A stretch of DNA of 64,000 nucleotides. It comes from Alphaproteobacteria bacterium. Its GTDB lineage: Bacteria > Pseudomonadota > Alphaproteobacteria > Rhodobacterales > Rhodobacteraceae. Below are positions 15,991-23,070 of this stretch, piece after piece (position 1 is the stretch's first letter; every line of letters begins with the position of its first letter). The stretch spans positions 56,832-120,831 of the forward strand of contig JAUHVK010000011.1 in assembly GCA_030425145.1 (NCBI GenBank), given 5' to 3'. The notes beneath the pieces were generated by a model. That model was not told the DNA's origin. It made no database searches and worked only from the letters and a program-made list of their open reading frames with translations. Position numbers and translations under genes: made by a program.

Positions 15991-16223
15991 GCGACCTGTT
16001 TGTCTCCCGGATCAAGGCGCGCAAAGCGGCGCTGAACCTGACCATGAAGCAGGTCTCGGAGCGGGCTGGCGTTCCGCAGCCGACTGTCGAGATGTATTTC
16101 TACGGGCAGGCTCTGCCGACCTTCCCACGACTTGTGGCTCTGTGCCGCGCGCTGGAGTGCAGCCTCGACTACATCGCCGGGCTGGCGGACGAGCCGCGCC
16201 CGGTGAAGGCCCGCCGCACATGA
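15987..16223 (+). CDS. XRE-family HTH protein (GTG start)
   Basis: 78 residues from GTG 15987, overlapping the gemA stop. Classic Cro/CI HTH: SRIKARKAALNLTMKQVSERAGVPQPTVEMYFYGQ, then PRLVALCRALECSLDYIAGL. Probably a regulator in the middle-gene switch. The start is set by the overlap, since no ATG precedes the domain in frame. Confidence 0.8.
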   Translation: MSDLFVSRIKARKAALNLTMKQVSERAGVPQPTVEMYFYGQALPTFPRLVALCRALECSLDYIAGLADEPRPVKARRT

Positions 16224-16828
16224 AAAAGCCCCTCTACCACGTCACGGATCACGCCATCGTGCGCTACCTTGAGCGGGTGGAGGGCGTGGATATCGAGACC
16301 CTGCGCCGCCAGATCGGACGCACCGTTCAACAGGGCATTGAAGAAGGCGCGAACGGGGTGATCTCGGGGGGGATGATCTACCGGCTCAACGGGCTTTCCG
16401 TAGTCACGATCATCAAACAGAACAAGCCCGATGCAGGCCGCAAGAAGCGCCGGGACGCAAGCCGCGTGAGTAACGTGCCGGTGCCTGCCCATCTGGCGAT
16501 CTATGTCGAGACCCTGGGCGAGGAGGACGCGGTTGCGTTCCTCCTCGCTTTTGGTGGGGCGCGGCTGAACATCGGCGCGCAGGTCCAGACGAACAATCCG
16601 ATTGCCGAGGAGCTGGGCCCGGAGATCGCCCGCAAGCTCGCAGCGGTGTCGGACCGGCTTCCCGCAGACATCCCGCTGGGCAAGGCGTGGATCGCGCGGG
16701 TGCTCAAATCAAGGGGCTTGTCCAACGCGAAAATTGCGCGCAAGCTGCACCAGACCGAAGCCACGGTCCGTCGGCACCTGAACGAGGTGCACGACCCGAA
16801 CGATCTCAAACAGCTCAAACTGTTCTGA
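16220..16828 (+). CDS. Mor-like transcription activator with an extra N-terminal domain
   Basis: 202 residues. Residues 90-200 resemble Mu Mor/C: VAFLLAFGGARLNIG, ARKLAAVSDRLP, then HTH SRGLSNAKIARKLHQTEATVRRHL. The first 70 residues (HVTDHAIVRYLERVEGVDIETLRRQI, ISGGMIYRLNGLSVVTI) match a separate small phage domain that often occurs alone. The protein is thus longer than typical Mor proteins. Mor activates the middle promoter in Mu. A perfect palindrome starts 10 bases after this gene and recurs before the capsid operon, the best candidate for its binding site. Confidence 0.78.
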   Translation: MKKPLYHVTDHAIVRYLERVEGVDIETLRRQIGRTVQQGIEEGANGVISGGMIYRLNGLSVVTIIKQNKPDAGRKKRRDASRVSNVPVPAHLAIYVETLGEEDAVAFLLAFGGARLNIGAQVQTNNPIAEELGPEIARKLAAVSDRLPADIPLGKAWIARVLKSRGLSNAKIARKLHQTEATVRRHLNEVHDPNDLKQLKLF

Positions 16829-16837
16829 CGGTAAGAC

Positions 16838-16859
16838 ATCCGATCACGTGATCGGATAT
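16838..16859. promoter_or_regulatory. Palindromic candidate activator site before the lysis operon
   Basis: ATCCGATCACGTGATCGGAT (16838-16857) is a perfect 20-bp palindrome. Bases 16839-16859 recur exactly at 26102-26122, ahead of the protease/capsid operon. Both copies stand in intergenic gaps in front of operons expressed late, and neither has a T-run, so a shared operator for the Mor-like activator fits better than a terminator. Confidence 0.7.
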
Positions 16860-16936
16860 CTCGTTTCAGGAATTTCGCCATGCTGCTTTCGCAGCGTCCC
16901 GGCTCCTCGGGCCGCGTGACAGCAGCGAGGCTCCCC

Positions 16937-17551
16937 ATGACATCTGTCCGCCAGATCGCCGAAGAGATCGTCGCCCGTGAGGGCGGGTATGTGAACGACC
17001 CGGACGATCCGGGCGGTGCCACCAAGTATGGCGTCACGATCCACACGATGCGGCGTCTTGGCATGGACCTGGACGGGGACGGTGATGTGGACACCCGCGA
17101 TGTCCGGGCGCTCACGATGGACATGGCTGTCGATATTTTCATCCGGCATTATTTCGAGCGGCCCCGGATCGACGATCTGCCCGAGGCGCTTCATGCGACC
17201 GTCTTCGACATGTCGGTCAATGCGGGGCCCAGCCGCGCGGTGCGCATCCTTCAGCAGCTTTTCGTGGACATGGGGTACGATATCGCCGTCGATGGCGCGA
17301 TCGGGCCGCAGACGATCCGCACCGCCTTTGCCGCGATGGACGAGGCCGGTCCGTTCCTTGTCGATGCCTACGGGATTGCACGGCGGGATTATTACTACCG
17401 GCTCGCCGATGCGCGGCCTGCGTCCCGCAAATACGCGCGGCGTCAGAACGGCGGCAAGGGCGGCTGGATCACCCGCGCCGAAGAGTTCATCTCGCCCAAG
17501 TACCACCTGACGCAGGAACAGCACCGCGCCCGCACGGCGAGGTGGGGGTGA
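16937..17551 (+). CDS. Endolysin, glycoside hydrolase family 108 type
   Basis: 204 residues from ATG 16937 (an in-frame ATG at 16880 is less likely). The signature REGGYVNDPDDPGGATKYGVT (about 14-34) carries the catalytic Glu of GH108 (ZliS-like) lysozymes. The C-terminal peptidoglycan-binding-like half includes QLFVDMGYDIAVDGAIGPQT. A calcium-like DLDGDGDVDTRD loop lies between. It would cleave host peptidoglycan at lysis. No export signal is present, so release depends on the holin encoded next. Confidence 0.88.
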   Translation: MTSVRQIAEEIVAREGGYVNDPDDPGGATKYGVTIHTMRRLGMDLDGDGDVDTRDVRALTMDMAVDIFIRHYFERPRIDDLPEALHATVFDMSVNAGPSRAVRILQQLFVDMGYDIAVDGAIGPQTIRTAFAAMDEAGPFLVDAYGIARRDYYYRLADARPASRKYARRQNGGKGGWITRAEEFISPKYHLTQEQHRARTARWG

Positions 17552-18117
17552 TGCTGGGCTGGCTGGGACGGCTGCTGGGCTTCGGGTCTTCGGGCAAGGC
17601 ACCGGTCACGTCGCTGGCAGAAGCCGCGACCGGCGTGGCCGAGGTCTTCACCGAGAACAAGACCCGCCGCATGGAGCTCGACGCCTCGGCGCGGGCGGCG
17701 GCTCTGGCCCAGTTCGCGGCCGAGTTCAATCATCAGCGCATCGGCTGGTTCGACCGGTTCGTCGACAGCCTGAACCGGCTGCCGCGTCCGGTGATGGCGC
17801 TTATGACGCTGTGGCTCTTCTTCCAGGCATGGGCTGACCCTGCGACGTTTTCGAGCGTGATGGGGGCCTTTGCCACGGTGCCGGATCAGCTCTGGTGGCT
17901 GCTGGGGGCTGTCGTCGCCTTCTACTTCGGCGCGCGCGAGACGCATCACTTCCGCCGCAACACAGAGACCCGCGAAGTGATCCGCGCCGCCGCCGAGACC
18001 TTGCCCGACCTGCCGCGCCCGCCTGCCGGGGACGAGGGCGCGGATACCGACACTTCACCCACCAATGCCGCGCTCGAGGAGTGGCGGTCCACCAGATCCC
18101 AAGCGAGGACATCATGA
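17551..18117 (+). CDS. Holin, three-TM GTA type
   Basis: 188 residues from ATG 17551 (TGATG overlap with endolysin). Central hydrophobic segments PRPVMALMTLWLFFQAW and DQLWWLLGAVVAFYFGARETHHF, plus a conserved RxMELDASARAAALAQFAAEF helix, match the holin family found in Rhodobacter gene-transfer agents. The acidic, Pro-rich C-terminus is cytoplasmic. It follows the endolysin directly, so this is the lysis cassette. Confidence 0.82.
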   Translation: MLGWLGRLLGFGSSGKAPVTSLAEAATGVAEVFTENKTRRMELDASARAAALAQFAAEFNHQRIGWFDRFVDSLNRLPRPVMALMTLWLFFQAWADPATFSSVMGAFATVPDQLWWLLGAVVAFYFGARETHHFRRNTETREVIRAAAETLPDLPRPPAGDEGADTDTSPTNAALEEWRSTRSQARTS

Positions 18118-18419
18118 GACGCCTGTTTCCGATTTTCACCATACTCGTGGGGCTGCTCCTGATGGCAGCGCCCGCCTTTGCGCAACAGAACTGCGCCCCG
18201 CGCGATCACGTGATCCTGCGCCTGACGACGCTCTACGGTGAGGTGCGGCGCGGTGTCGGTCTGGGTGGCGACAGCATCGTCGAGATTTACGCCTCCGAGG
18301 CAACCGGGACCTGGACCATCGTCGTCACCAACACGCAGGGCATCTCGTGCCTCGTCGCCGCCGGTCAGGCGTGGGAGGCGGTGGCCCCCGTGGCACTGCC
18401 CGAGGGTGATCCGCTGTGA
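18114..18419 (+). CDS. Small secreted protein of the lysis cassette
   Basis: 101 residues from ATG 18114. Signal peptide MRRLFPIFTILVGLLLMAAPAFA, then a compact domain with two cysteines (QQNCAPRD, ISCLVAAG). Its position between holin and the gp25-like gene suggests a spanin-like or lysis-accessory role, but no lipobox is present and the family is not recognised. Confidence 0.7.
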   Translation: MRRLFPIFTILVGLLLMAAPAFAQQNCAPRDHVILRLTTLYGEVRRGVGLGGDSIVEIYASEATGTWTIVVTNTQGISCLVAAGQAWEAVAPVALPEGDPL

Positions 18420-18757
18420 CGATCGACCCCAAGCTCTTTCTCGACGTTCTGGCCTTCGTGATCTCGATCGGCGTCGGCATCTACGCCTTCTTCGTCAACC
18501 GCCGGAAGGATGTCGATCAGCGGTTCACCGAAGGCTCGCGCCGGATGGACCGGATCGACGCGCGTGTCGGCAAGCTCGAAAGCACCGTGGATGCGATGCC
18601 CGGCAAGGACGAGGTGCATGCCCTGCGCCTGCTTCTGGCCGAGATGAGCGGTGATCTGAAAGCCATGACCGCCACGATGGGCGGGATGTCGGAAACCATG
18701 AAACGGCTGGAGAACTCGGTCTCCCGTCACGACGATCATCTGAGAGGTCGCCAATGA
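18416..18757 (+). CDS. DUF2730 family protein (Mu gp25-like), GTG start
   Basis: 113 residues from GTG 18416, overlapping the previous stop. One N-terminal transmembrane helix (FLDVLAFVISIGVGIYAFFVN) followed by a coiled coil (DRIDARVGKLESTVDAM, MGGMSETMKRLENSVSRHDDHL). This layout and position match Mu gp25/DUF2730; its role is unknown, perhaps with lysis. Confidence 0.8.
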   Translation: MTIDPKLFLDVLAFVISIGVGIYAFFVNRRKDVDQRFTEGSRRMDRIDARVGKLESTVDAMPGKDEVHALRLLLAEMSGDLKAMTATMGGMSETMKRLENSVSRHDDHLRGRQ

Positions 18758-19056
18758 ACGCCTACGAACAGAAGCTCGCCACGATCCGTCGCGCGATCAT
18801 TCTCGACTTCCTTGAGAAGTCCCGCGACTACACGTCGAACGCGGACATCCTGCTCCACGTGATCAACTCCACGCCCGATGGCGTGTCGGCCTATTACAAG
18901 GATGTGGTCGGCGATCTGCGCTGGCTGGAGACCAAAGGCTTCGTCACGCTCTCGGGCAATGACACCGTGGTCTGCGTCGCCACGGCCTCTGGTCTGCGCA
19001 TCGCCCGCCGCGAGGACCGTGACGACGGCATCGCCCGCGACATTCCGGGGGTCTGA
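18754..19056 (+). CDS. Mu gp26-like protein (VpaChn25_0724 family)
   Basis: 100 residues. Winged-helix-like: YEQKLATIRRAIILDFLEKS, then VSAYYKDVVGDLRWLETKGFV and a VCVATASGLRIARRE wing. Matches the family that lies between gp25 and gp27 in Mu-like phages. Probably a DNA-binding packaging accessory; function unproven. Confidence 0.78.
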   Translation: MNAYEQKLATIRRAIILDFLEKSRDYTSNADILLHVINSTPDGVSAYYKDVVGDLRWLETKGFVTLSGNDTVVCVATASGLRIARREDRDDGIARDIPGV

Positions 19057-19059
19057 GCC

Positions 19060-19641
19060 ATGCCGCCACCCCGCAAGGTCGATCTGCTCCCGGCTGACCT
19101 GAAACGGTATCTGCAGGACGCGCTGAAAGCGCGCGGCTTTGCCGGGTACGAGGAGCTGGCCGAGGACCTGAACTTCCGGCTCGAAGAGGCCGGTCAGGAG
19201 CTGCGTATCGGCAAGTCGGCATTGCATGCCTACGGGCAGGAATATGCCGAGTTCGTGAAGTACCAGGAAGAGGCCTCTGCCTGGGCGGCTGACTGGATGA
19301 ACGACAACGGGCTGGAGGAAGAGGCGCAGCGCCACAACGTGCTCTTCCAGATGATCACCACGCTCGCGTTCAAGGTGATGCAGTCGCAGATGCTGATGGA
19401 CGGCAAGGAGATCGATCCGCGCGAGCTGCACTTCCTCGGCAAAATGCTCAAGGACGTCATGTCCAGCTCGGGGATGCGCGAAAAGCTGGTGGCGGATGAA
19501 CGGGCCCGGATCGCCAAGGAAGCCCGCGAGGCGGCGCAGACCGAGGCCGAAGAGCGGTTCGAGGCGGTGGTCACCGAGGCAGGTCTGGGGGACGAGGTGA
19601 TCGCCCGGATGCGCAACGGCTTCCTTGGGGTGCGGTCATGA
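19060..19641 (+). CDS. Small terminase-like protein (DUF3486, Mu gp27)
   Basis: 193 residues. The pattern VDLLPADLKRYLQDAL, FAGYEELAEDLN and GKSALHAYGQEY is the DUF3486/Mu gp27 signature with an N-terminal HTH. The rest is helical. It precedes the large terminase as in Mu and would recognise phage DNA for headful packaging. Confidence 0.85.
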   Translation: MPPPRKVDLLPADLKRYLQDALKARGFAGYEELAEDLNFRLEEAGQELRIGKSALHAYGQEYAEFVKYQEEASAWAADWMNDNGLEEEAQRHNVLFQMITTLAFKVMQSQMLMDGKEIDPRELHFLGKMLKDVMSSSGMREKLVADERARIAKEAREAAQTEAEERFEAVVTEAGLGDEVIARMRNGFLGVRS

Positions 19642-19844
19642 GCTTTGACGCCCCACGCCGCCTCGACAGCGCGATGATCCTCCGGGCCGACTGGAACTGG
19701 CGGCGCGGTCCGAAATGGAAGGCCGCACTCGCCTGCGTGTTCGGGCAGCGCGAGTTCGTCCGCACGGCCCCGCGCGCCCTTGCGTATCTCGCGTGGTTCT
19801 GGGGCGAGCCGTACCTGATCGACATCGAGGAGCTGACGCTGTGA
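19638..19844 (+). CDS. Small phage protein, unknown
   Basis: 68 residues, coupled by ATGA. Tryptophan-rich (DWNWRRGPKWKAALACVFGQREF, YLAWFWGEPYL). No family recognised. Confidence 0.55.
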   Translation: MSFDAPRRLDSAMILRADWNWRRGPKWKAALACVFGQREFVRTAPRALAYLAWFWGEPYLIDIEELTL

Positions 19845-20152
19845 CCCTGCGCGCGATTGTCTACACCGACCGGGCCCAGCACCGGGCCGATCAGAAGCCG
19901 GGCTCGATCTGGTTCACCGATCCGGGCGATGGCGCGGTTTGCGGCATGTGGTTCTGGTGTCCCTGCGGCTGCGGGATGCAGTCCCGCGTGACCGTGGGTG
20001 TCGAGCACAAGCCGAACCTGTCAGGTCCGACGTGGAACTGGAACGGCAGCACCGAGGCCCCGACGCTGAAGCCGTCGCTGAACGTCGTCAAGAACCACGT
20101 CTGCCCCGGCTGGCACGGCTGGCTGACGGACGGCTATTGGAGTGCCTGCTGA
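19841..20152 (+). CDS. DUF6527-like cysteine-rich protein (GTG start)
   Basis: 103 residues from GTG 19841, overlapping the previous stop. It has WCPCGCGMQSR, STEAPTLKPSLNV, and the ending WHGWLTDGYWSAC. Cys-Pro-Cys-Gly-Cys with the WHGWLTDG block matches DUF6527-type phage proteins, probably metal-binding. Function unknown. Confidence 0.65.
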   Translation: MTLRAIVYTDRAQHRADQKPGSIWFTDPGDGAVCGMWFWCPCGCGMQSRVTVGVEHKPNLSGPTWNWNGSTEAPTLKPSLNVVKNHVCPGWHGWLTDGYWSAC

Positions 20153-20292
20153 TGACCCTTTGGGACCGTATCTGCATTCATGCCTGCTATCACATCTGGA
20201 ACCCGGTCTGGTTGATCCTGAACGACGCTTGGGTCGAGGAAGTCGTGCGGACTTATGGCCTCGACTATCCCGGCTGGAAGGAGTTGCGCTGA
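20152..20292 (+). CDS. 46-residue protein, unknown
   Basis: ATG 20152 overlaps the previous stop. Sequence MTLWDRICIHACYHIWNPVW then LNDAWVEEVV is aromatic-rich, with an amphipathic or membrane-associated N-terminus. Supported only by the coupled overlaps on both sides. Confidence 0.45.
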   Translation: MTLWDRICIHACYHIWNPVWLILNDAWVEEVVRTYGLDYPGWKELR

Positions 20293-20465
20293 TGGGTGCT
20301 GCCGTTGCCTTTGTCCTTGGCGTGCTTCTGTTCATCCTCGGGGTGACCATCACGCGCGAAACGACGATCCCCGATCTGTCGCTTCTTGGCCTGATCATGG
20401 TTATCGTCGGCATCGCGCTGGCCGTTGCGGGGTTTGTCACATTGGTTGCGGGGGTGCTGTTCTGA
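20292..20465 (+). CDS. 57-residue two-helix membrane protein
   Basis: Two hydrophobic helices (GAAVAFVLGVLLFILGVTI and LLGLIMVIVGIALAVAGFV) linked by a polar turn. Start and stop overlap both neighbours. Might be a second holin-like protein, but it is far from the lysis cassette; function unknown. Confidence 0.55.
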   Translation: MGAAVAFVLGVLLFILGVTITRETTIPDLSLLGLIMVIVGIALAVAGFVTLVAGVLF

Positions 20466-20725
20466 TGGCCAACCTAAACCAGATCGCCAACGACCTTGCG
20501 GCGCAATCCGACCTAATCACGAAGCGCGGTTTCAATATCGTCAACATGCGCCAGTCACTGAGCCGCGCCGCAGATGCCCTGCGACAGGCCGCAACCGACC
20601 TTCAGGAGCGCGACCGCACGATCTGGGCGCTTGAAACCAAGATCGCCGTGCTGGAAGCCGCTGCCGAAGAGGAAGCCCAGAAGCTCGAAGCGTATCGCGC
20701 CGGGGACGATTTGCATGGAAACTAG
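20465..20725 (+). CDS. Small coiled-coil protein
   Basis: 86 residues, almost entirely helical (QSLSRAADALRQAATDLQERDRT and WALETKIAVLEAAAEEEAQKLEAY). Overlaps the large terminase start by 11 bases. Unknown function. Confidence 0.55.
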   Translation: MANLNQIANDLAAQSDLITKRGFNIVNMRQSLSRAADALRQAATDLQERDRTIWALETKIAVLEAAAEEEAQKLEAYRAGDDLHGN

Positions 20726-22367
20726 CGCTGTCCTCTCCCGCAATCCTGACGAGCTGCCGAAGGACCTGCCGCGCGGGGCCGAGATCCCCGACGATCTCGA
20801 CCCGCTGGCCGATGGCATCCTGATGCGCCACCAGGCGGAATGGCTGGAGGACACCTCGGACCTCAAGATCGCCGAGAAGGGTCGCCGCACCGGGATTACA
20901 TTCGCCGAGGCGCTGGATGACACGCTGATCGCCGCGGCCAAGCGCAGCGCGGGCGGGCAGAACGTCTTCTACATCGGCGACACCAAGGACAAGGGCCGCG
21001 AGTTCATCGGCTATGTCGCCAAGTTCGCCCAGACCATCGCCGGGGAGCTGCATCCGATCGAGGAGTTCGTGTTCAAGGACGAGCGCGAGGACGGCACGTC
21101 GAAAGACATCACCGCGTTCCGGATCACCTTCCGGTCTGGCTTCCGGGTCGAGGCGCTGTCGTCAAACCCCGCCAACATCCGGGGTCTTCAGGGTGTCGTG
21201 GTGATCGACGAGGCGGCGTTCCACAAGGACGTGCGCGAGGTGATCGACGCGGTGAACGCCCTGCTGATCTGGGGAGGCAAGGTGCGCGTGATCTCGACCC
21301 ACAATGGCCGGCTCAATCCGTTCAACGAGCTGATCCGCGAGGCGCTGGCCGGGAAGAACCCGTTCAAGGTGCATCACATCCCGTTCGGCAAGGCCGTCGA
21401 GAATGGTCTTTTCAAGCGCGTCTGTCTGATGAAGGGCACCGAATGGACGCAGGAAGGCGAGGATGCGTGGGAAGCGCAGATCCGGGGGTCCTACGGCGCG
21501 CGGACCGCGCAGATGCAACAGGAGCTCGACGCGATCCCGTCCGACATGGAAGGGGCGGCGCTGACCCGCGTCCAGATCGAGAGCGTGATGCGCGCCGGCA
21601 TTCCGTTCCTCAACTGGACCGCCGAGGATGCGCTCAAGAACGCGCCCGAGGACGAGCGCAAACGCCGTGTTAAAGACTGGTGTGACACGCATTTGAAGCC
21701 GGTGCTCAAAGGGCTGAACGAAAACCGCAAGCACTTCATGGGCGAGGACTTCGCGCGTTCGGGCGACGTGACCGATATCGTGATCTACGAGGAGACCCCG
21801 CTGCTTGTCCGCGAGACGAAGCTGATCCTCGAGCTGCGCAACATGCCCTTCGAGGTGCAGCGCGACGTGCTCTTCTACCTGCTCGACCGGGTGCCGAACT
21901 TCACCAAGGGCGCGATGGACAAGACCGGGAACGGTGCCTACCTGGCCGAGGTCGCGGCGCAGCGCTACGGCAGCCGGATCGTCGAGGTGGCGCTGAGCCG
22001 CCAGTGGTACGAGCTGGAGATGCCGCCCTACATCGAGGCGTTCGGCGACAAGACGATCATCCTGCCCGAACATGCCGACATCCTGAGCGATCACCAGGCG
22101 CTGCAATTCGTGGACGGCCTGATCCGGGTGCCCAAGGATTTCCGGTTCAAGGGATCGGACGGGTTCAACCGCCACGGCGACAGTGCGGTGGCCTGTGCGC
22201 TGGCGTGGTTCGCCAGCCGTCAGGATGCGATTTCACATGACGGGTACCGGGGGCAGTCCCGTTCCAGCCAGTCCGGTGCGTTCGACAAGACATCGATTGA
22301 TGCGAAGGATCGCGGCTGGTGGCGACCGCCGCTCGGCACGCCACGCGGCGGACGGGGGTTTATCTGA
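20715..22367 (+). CDS. Large terminase subunit (Mu gp28 type)
   Basis: 550 residues from ATG 20715. The ATPase has a variant Walker A (EKGRRTGITFA, 54-64) and Walker B VVVIDEAA (161-168) followed by a STHNG motor motif. The C-terminal nuclease region includes GEDFARSGDVTDIVIY and ends with NRHGDSAVACALAW, acidic positions typical of the RNase H-like fold. It cuts and packages phage DNA by the headful method, taking host DNA at the ends as Mu does. Confidence 0.93.
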   Translation: METSAVLSRNPDELPKDLPRGAEIPDDLDPLADGILMRHQAEWLEDTSDLKIAEKGRRTGITFAEALDDTLIAAAKRSAGGQNVFYIGDTKDKGREFIGYVAKFAQTIAGELHPIEEFVFKDEREDGTSKDITAFRITFRSGFRVEALSSNPANIRGLQGVVVIDEAAFHKDVREVIDAVNALLIWGGKVRVISTHNGRLNPFNELIREALAGKNPFKVHHIPFGKAVENGLFKRVCLMKGTEWTQEGEDAWEAQIRGSYGARTAQMQQELDAIPSDMEGAALTRVQIESVMRAGIPFLNWTAEDALKNAPEDERKRRVKDWCDTHLKPVLKGLNENRKHFMGEDFARSGDVTDIVIYEETPLLVRETKLILELRNMPFEVQRDVLFYLLDRVPNFTKGAMDKTGNGAYLAEVAAQRYGSRIVEVALSRQWYELEMPPYIEAFGDKTIILPEHADILSDHQALQFVDGLIRVPKDFRFKGSDGFNRHGDSAVACALAWFASRQDAISHDGYRGQSRSSQSGAFDKTSIDAKDRGWWRPPLGTPRGGRGFI

Positions 22368-22588
22368 TGGCTTGGGAAAACGACATCGAGACACCGGCCG
22401 AGGTGAATGAGGACCGGACGCACAAACTCTGGCTCAACTTCTATCGGGGCGGCAATGGCAGCCTGCACTTCACCCGTGAGACCGCCGACCAGATGGCGCT
22501 GGAGATCGTCAGGGACAATCCGCGCATCGCCTGCATCCACGTGGACGCGGTGATCGGCGAAGGCCTTTTGGACGAGGAGAACTGGTGA
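22367..22588 (+). CDS. Small phage protein, unknown
   Basis: 73 residues from ATG 22367 (TGATG junction). Acidic; contains HKLWLNFYRGGNGSLHFTRETADQMAL. No family recognised. Confidence 0.5.
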   Translation: MAWENDIETPAEVNEDRTHKLWLNFYRGGNGSLHFTRETADQMALEIVRDNPRIACIHVDAVIGEGLLDEENW

Positions 22589-22589
22589 G

Positions 22590-22808
22590 ATGGGACTGAC
22601 CCCGCTGAGAGACAGGTTTGATGCGATGGTCGAGCGTTCTGGTGTCACGCACCCGGCGCTTCAAAAGATCATGCTTGAGGCGTTCATGGCTGGCGCGGCC
22701 GCACACGACAACGTCATCAGAGAGGCAACGGAAAACGGTGCTGACGCCCAGACGCTGGCAAGGATCTGTGACGACATGGTTGCAGAAATGGAGAGACGAC
22801 ATGGCTGA
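22590..22808 (+). CDS. Small helical phage protein, unknown
   Basis: 72 residues. Helical (HPALQKIMLEAFMAGAAAHDN, ARICDDMVAEMERRHG). Overlaps the Acb2-like gene by 8 bases. The AFMAGAAA helix is common among small proteins near phage terminases. Confidence 0.5.
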   Translation: MGLTPLRDRFDAMVERSGVTHPALQKIMLEAFMAGAAAHDNVIREATENGADAQTLARICDDMVAEMERRHG

Positions 22809-23058
22809 CCTTATCCCGAGCACCTCTGATGCCCGCACCCTTAACAACTCGACCAAGCAGCACTACCGCCTCCTGACCGACGCCGAGAAGGCGCAGGTCG
22901 ATATCGTCAAGCAGCGCGGGGCCGAGTTCATCGCGTTCCTTCACGAGATCGGCGGCACCGATCCGGAGGCCGAGCGCATGGCAAGCCGCGACCTGTCGCT
23001 GTCGATGACACACATGGAAGACGCCGTGATGCGCGCTGTCCGCCACATCACGAAGTAA
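22801..23058 (+). CDS. Acb2/Tad1-domain protein, candidate anti-CBASS sponge
   Basis: 85 residues. The layout HYRLLTDAEKAQVDIVKQRG - helix - SRDLSLSMTHMEDAVMRAVRHIT matches the Acb2/Tad1 domain: a conserved LxxxEKxxxxxxKxxG first helix and a final helix with SRxxSLxxTxxEExVMxAVxHI. Acb2 proteins of phages bind cyclic di- and trinucleotides made by bacterial CBASS (and Thoeris) defence and block effector activation. The gene sits between terminase and portal, where small accessory genes are tolerated. Assignment rests on motif recognition only. Confidence 0.68.
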   Translation: MADLIPSTSDARTLNNSTKQHYRLLTDAEKAQVDIVKQRGAEFIAFLHEIGGTDPEAERMASRDLSLSMTHMEDAVMRAVRHITK

Positions 23059-23070
23059 GGAGCGGCTTTA

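Noticed and set aside
16838..16857. Palindrome read as an intrinsic terminator of the Mor-like gene
   Set aside because: No T-run on either strand, and the exact second copy precedes another operon.
18204..18215. GATCACGTGATC as a third late-operator copy
   Set aside because: Only the 12-base core is present, without the TCC/GGA flanks, and it lies inside a coding region (Asp-His-Val-Ile). Chance is adequate.
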